64,000 nucleotides of DNA, taken from assembly GCF_014636935.1 (NCBI RefSeq), contig NZ_BMES01000003.1, forward strand, positions 494,977-558,976, written 5' to 3'. The notes beneath the pieces were generated by a model. That model had not been told where the DNA came from. It did not search any database and was given only the letters and a program-made list of their open reading frames with translations. The stretch comes from Alsobacter metallidurans. GTDB lineage: Bacteria > Pseudomonadota > Alphaproteobacteria > Rhizobiales > Beijerinckiaceae. Positions 61,252 through 64,000 of this stretch are shown in pieces. The number at the start of each line of letters is the position of its first letter. Positions within the stretch are counted from its first letter, which is position 1. The translations under genes and the position numbers were made by a program.

Positions 61252-62346
61252 ATGTCGAAAACCAGCCGTGTTGGCGGCGCGGAATCCAATGTCCGCGATG
61301 GGAGCGCGTCACATTTCACGGCGGCCGAACTGGGCGCCTGCGAGATCGACGAAGCAGGGCGCTTCATCGGCTGCGCGCTGTGCTGGAGCATCCTCGGCTG
61401 GGCTGATTCGGGCGAGCGGGTCGCCTCGCTGGACCAGGTCTTGGGCATTATCTGCGATCAGGACCGGCGCAAGGTGGAAGCCGCCATCGCGCGGGCTCTG
61501 AGCGACGATCCGCGCCTGGAAGTGGTGTTTCACATTGATCGGGATCAGCGATCCCGGGCCATCGCGCTGCGCGGGTCAAGAAGCGAAGTCGAGGGCCGCC
61601 GCCGCCTGCTGTGCGTGATGGCGGACATCACCGACCTTCGACGTCAGCAAAACGAAGTCCGGCGCGGCGAGACCCGCGAGTTGATCGTGCGCGAACTCGG
61701 CCACAGGCTCCGTAACCTGTTCCCGGTCATCCTCGCGATGGTGAAGCTCACGGCGCAAAGCCAAAGCAGCGTCGGCGACTACCGGACCGCCCTCGAGCGG
61801 CGCCTGCGCGCGCTGGCGGCCGCCGAGCGCCTGTTGACGCGCGGAGCATCCGAAAGCGCCAGCATCGACGAACTCGTGCGCATCGAGGTCGCGCCCTTCG
61901 ATGGCGGCGATCGGCACGAGATCACCATCACGGGACCATGCCTCACTCTTCGCGGCGGCATGGCCCAGAGCTTCGCGATGATCGTGCACGAGCTGGCCAC
62001 AAACGCGGTGAAACACGGCGCGCTCAGTGTTCCGGACGGCAAGCTGGACGTGACATGGCGGTTGGAGGCCGGCGAGGACGGCGACGACGAACTCGTCTTC
62101 GAGTGGACCGAACGCAACGGCCCGTCGCCGAAGCGGCCCTTGCGCAAGGGATTCGGCTCCATGGTGCTGGGCGAAAGCGGCACGTCGCTGATGGGTGGCC
62201 GGGCTGAGCGCGCCTTCACGGAAAGCGGGTATCGCTATGTGATGCGAGCGCCCTATTCGGCGGCGACGTCTTCGACTGCGGCGCCGACGCGCGAAAGCCC
62301 CGCCGCGGCCACGCCCCAGGCGGATCCTTCCGCCCATCGGGGCTGA
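61252..62346 (+). CDS. HWE-type (HisKA_2) sensor histidine kinase with PAS-like domain
   Basis: A 364-residue protein. Residues about 25-135 look like a PAS fold (ACEIDEAGRFIGC...ILGWADSGERVASLDQVLGII...VMADITDLRRQQ). The H-box is RELGHRLRNLFPVILAMVKL with His151, followed by the N-box HELATNAVKHGALS and a late G-box (RKGFGSMVLG). No membrane segment is seen, so the sensor is cytoplasmic. The start at 61252 lacks a strong site; the frame is open to 61198. A Ser/Ala/Pro tail ends the protein. It faces a response regulator 46 nt away. Confidence 0.87.
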   Translation: MSKTSRVGGAESNVRDGSASHFTAAELGACEIDEAGRFIGCALCWSILGWADSGERVASLDQVLGIICDQDRRKVEAAIARALSDDPRLEVVFHIDRDQRSRAIALRGSRSEVEGRRRLLCVMADITDLRRQQNEVRRGETRELIVRELGHRLRNLFPVILAMVKLTAQSQSSVGDYRTALERRLRALAAAERLLTRGASESASIDELVRIEVAPFDGGDRHEITITGPCLTLRGGMAQSFAMIVHELATNAVKHGALSVPDGKLDVTWRLEAGEDGDDELVFEWTERNGPSPKRPLRKGFGSMVLGESGTSLMGGRAERAFTESGYRYVMRAPYSAATSSTAAPTRESPAAATPQADPSAHRG

Positions 62347-62392
62347 CGACCGATCACGATGATCGCCGATCGCCTCCGGCGTAGCAGTTGCG

Positions 62393-63091
62393 TCAGGCTG
62401 GCTTGGCGCCGTCGCCGTCCTGGCGCCCGCCGTCCGGCCGGCCGATCAGCATCTGCGCCCGGACCGCCGCCTCCGTCCGGTTCCTGACGCCGAGCACGCG
62501 CAGCAGCGCAGCCATGTGGATCTTGGTCGTCGCCTCGGCGATCTTGAGCTCGCGGGCGATCTCCTTGTTGGACAGCCCCCGCGCCACCAGCGGCAGCACG
62601 TCGCGCTGGCGCGGCGTCAGCTTCGCGTACTCGACGTCGGTGGCCTGCTCGGCCATGCGGGCGGGCGGCTCGTTCCAGGCGTGAAGCTGCGGGCCGTTCA
62701 CCATCAGGGGCGAGACATAGACCTTGCCGGCCAGGATATCCTGGATGGCGGCGACGATCTCGTCATCGGTCTGCAGCTTGGAGATGAAGCCGTTGGCTCC
62801 CGCCGCCAGGCTGGCGAGCATATCGGCCCGTGTGTCGGACGCTGACAGAATCGCAAAACGGATACGCGGGTAGAAGGAGCGAACCTCCCGCAGGCTGTCG
62901 GGAAACACCAGGCCCGGCATGTTGAGGTCGAGAAGCGCGACATCGAAGGCGCCGCTGTCCTCGAGCCGCTCCATCGCGCTGTCGAAACCATCGGCTTCAA
63001 CAATGTCGGCGCCCGGAAATGCGAGGTCCAGGACGCACCGCAAACCTTTGCGATAAAGGCCATGGTCGTCGGCGATCAGAATACGCGTCAT
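62393..63091 (-). CDS. LuxR-family response regulator (receiver plus HTH)
   Basis: A 232-residue NarL/FixJ-type response regulator. The receiver (residues 1-120) has acidic pair Asp8-Asp9, phospho-acceptor Asp55 in LLDLNMPG, and the Lys in ANGFISKLQ. The HTH (about 160-220) is LTPRQRDVLPLVARGLSNKEIARELKIAEATTKIHMAALLRVLGVRNRTEAAV. It converges on the HWE kinase, a possible partner. Its targets are unknown; nearness to pqq genes makes PQQ metabolism one candidate. Confidence 0.92.
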   Translation of the reverse strand: MTRILIADDHGLYRKGLRCVLDLAFPGADIVEADGFDSAMERLEDSGAFDVALLDLNMPGLVFPDSLREVRSFYPRIRFAILSASDTRADMLASLAAGANGFISKLQTDDEIVAAIQDILAGKVYVSPLMVNGPQLHAWNEPPARMAEQATDVEYAKLTPRQRDVLPLVARGLSNKEIARELKIAEATTKIHMAALLRVLGVRNRTEAAVRAQMLIGRPDGGRQDGDGAKPA

Positions 63092-63399
63092 CTTCGACCT
63101 CGATCACCTGGCCCGCCTTTCTTGGCGAGCCACCGGCGGAACCAGCCGGTCTACCTAAGCCCACAGTTGTGAATGGCGGCTTACACCGCATTTTGCGCGT
63201 ACGGCCGCGGCTTGTCTATTAGACCGACGCCTATCGGCTCCCGCCGGAGGCCGGCGTGACGTTCCGAGGATCGAGCGTCGCTGTCCGGGAGGTGGGCGGA
63301 GTGGCCGTTTTCGAGGAAAACGCTGGGGTTGCCCTGTGGATAACCGCAACCGGAAGTCGCAGGGCGAGGATGACCCGCGATTTTTTCTGAAAAGCTCGC

Positions 63400-63428
63400 T
63401 TGACCTTCCGGCGGCGTGTTGGCATAAG
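63400..63428 (+). promoter_or_regulatory. Candidate rrn P1 promoter
   Basis: TTGACC (63400-63405) and CATAAG (63423-63428) are separated by 17 nt, with an A/T-rich block ending 5 nt before the -35. The start would be near 63436, about 465 nt before 16S. Other promoters may also exist. Confidence 0.55.
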
Positions 63429-63667
63429 GCGGTCATCGGCGGCGGGGACACACCAGCTGCTCTCGCCGACGGCCTTCGGCGCTTCTGCGGTTTGGGTTTC
63501 GGCCTGGCTCTGGAGTGTTCGCCTTGAAGGCCTGGTCGCGGGCCAAGCGCCCTGCGGCTTTTCAAGAACCCACGGTGTGGCGTTCCTCTGGACCGGGTTG
63601 TGGCGGGGAGACCTGCTCCATCCGGGGGAGACCTTCGTCTGCGTTTCGGCGTGGTGGTTGGTTTTCG

Positions 63668-63679
63668 TGCTCTTTGACA
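63668..63679 (+). promoter_or_regulatory. boxA antitermination element of the rrn leader
   Basis: TGCTCTTTGACA differs at one base from the boxA consensus TGCTCTTTAACA. Its position in the leader, between the promoter and 16S, fits binding of NusB and S10 to the nascent RNA. nusA, whose product acts in the same complex, lies in this window. Confidence 0.8.
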
Positions 63680-63902
63680 ATCAGGATGGAAGAAAGAGAA
63701 ACGCGGACGGCCGTGTCCTTGCGGATCCCGAAGAGGCTCAGCGATGAGTTTTGGTAGGGGTCGAATGGATCGGCTTGAAACGCGTTTCGAGCTCACAATG
63801 TGGTTTCGGCCTTTCGGGGTTGGGACCGATGTGAACTCCGTCAATAGGCCATCGCAAGGTGGCCGAGTGCATAACGCGTGATCAGCCACTGATCTAACTC
63901 TT

Positions 63903-64000
63903 CAACTTGAGAGTTTGATCCTGGCTCAGAGCGAACGCTGGCGGCAGGCTTAACACATGCAAGTCGAGCGCCGTAGCAATACGGAGCGGCAGACGGGTGA
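63903..64000 (+). rRNA. rrs: 16S ribosomal RNA, 5' end (partial)
   Basis: The sequence AGAGTTTGATCCTGGCTCAG (63910-63929) is the universal 16S 5' motif at E. coli position 8, so the mature RNA should begin at about 63903. It continues with GAACGCTGGCGGCAGGCTTAACACATGCAAGTCGAGCG and a short variable loop (CCGTAGCAATACGG) before the window ends. The V1 loop is of the short alphaproteobacterial type found in Hyphomicrobiales. Confidence 0.97.

Larger units (their letters stand above)
63092..63902 (+). promoter_or_regulatory. rRNA operon promoter and leader region
   Basis: 811 bp without a gene. A good promoter lies at 63400-63428: TTGACC, 17-nt spacer, CATAAG, with an AT-rich tract (TTTTTTCTGAAAAG, 63382-63395) upstream that may act as an UP element. 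About 240 nt downstream is a boxA-like TGCTCTTTGACA (63668-63679), the rrn antitermination signal. Open frames on both strands here are low-complexity and probably spurious. Confidence 0.75.

Noticed and set aside
63155..63889. Open frames in the rRNA leader, for example a 244-codon minus-strand frame
   Set aside because: Low-complexity Arg/Pro/Ser sequence with no ribosome-binding site, lying over a promoter and boxA. Such frames are frequent false genes upstream of rRNA operons.

Overview
This window is 64 kb of GC-rich chromosome from an alphaproteobacterium, almost certainly a member of the Hyphomicrobiales (Rhizobiales). The evidence is the housekeeping gene order (aroA-cmk-rpsA; rph-rdgB opposite hrcA; miaB-phoH-ybeY-corC-lnt-XRE-metK-trmB; rimP-nusA-ylxR-infB-rbfA-truB-rpsO-pnp), family markers such as TIGR02300, DUF1150, DUF2336 and DUF1127, a class II EPSP synthase, and the first 98 bases of a 16S rRNA gene. 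A complete pqqABCDE cluster points to PQQ-dependent dehydrogenases and hence alcohol, sugar or methanol oxidation, but no such dehydrogenase lies here. The genus cannot be fixed from the sequence alone.

Layout. 1-5.1 kb: the start of an exported protein, tRNA-Ala(GGC), a TIGR02300 zinc-ribbon protein, then aroA, cmk and rpsA, closed by a strong terminator. 5.1-8.5 kb: an orphan membrane-anchored protein, rdgB and rph on the minus strand, and divergent hrcA. 8.6-12.5 kb: an EamA-type transporter and two GNAT acetyltransferases opposite lepA. 12.5-17 kb: a small Arg/Cys-rich protein, a gene-free region full of hairpins, and pheST. 17-22 kb: a small membrane protein, hsp20 with DUF1150, a hydrolase, a GT4 glycosyltransferase, infC and a DUF1003 protein. 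22-45.4 kb: a long translation and RNA-metabolism block interrupted by two tandem DUF2336 genes. 45.5-51.8 kb: a rhodanese, a hydroxyproline dehydratase with a LysR regulator, and three valine-catabolism genes. 51.8-57.6 kb: a SNARE-associated membrane protein, glpK, a LysR/DUF1127 divergent pair, a LysE exporter and a GH13 enzyme. 57.8-61.1 kb: pqqABCDE. 61.2-63.1 kb: an HWE-type histidine kinase convergent with a LuxR-type response regulator. 63.1-64 kb: the promoter and leader region of an rRNA operon and the 5' end of 16S rRNA.

How the parts fit. Most of the window is information processing: ribosome maturation (rimP, rbfA, ybeY), initiation (infB, infC), tRNA modification (miaB, trmB, truB), aminoacylation (pheST), antitermination (nusA) and RNA decay (pnp, rph). 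The accessory layer is metabolic: valine and hydroxyproline breakdown, glycerol use, alpha-glucan or trehalose chemistry, and PQQ synthesis.

No mobile element, prophage, CRISPR array or obvious novel defence system is visible. The most interesting signals are in non-coding DNA: a 10-bp-armed hairpin that ends directly before the pheS start codon, an ATT start for infC, a terminator that separates pqqA from pqqBCDE, a cluster of strong hairpins behind a possible promoter near 13.1-13.35 kb, and three structured intergenic repeat elements. The tandem DUF2336 pair is the best candidate for genes of unknown function.
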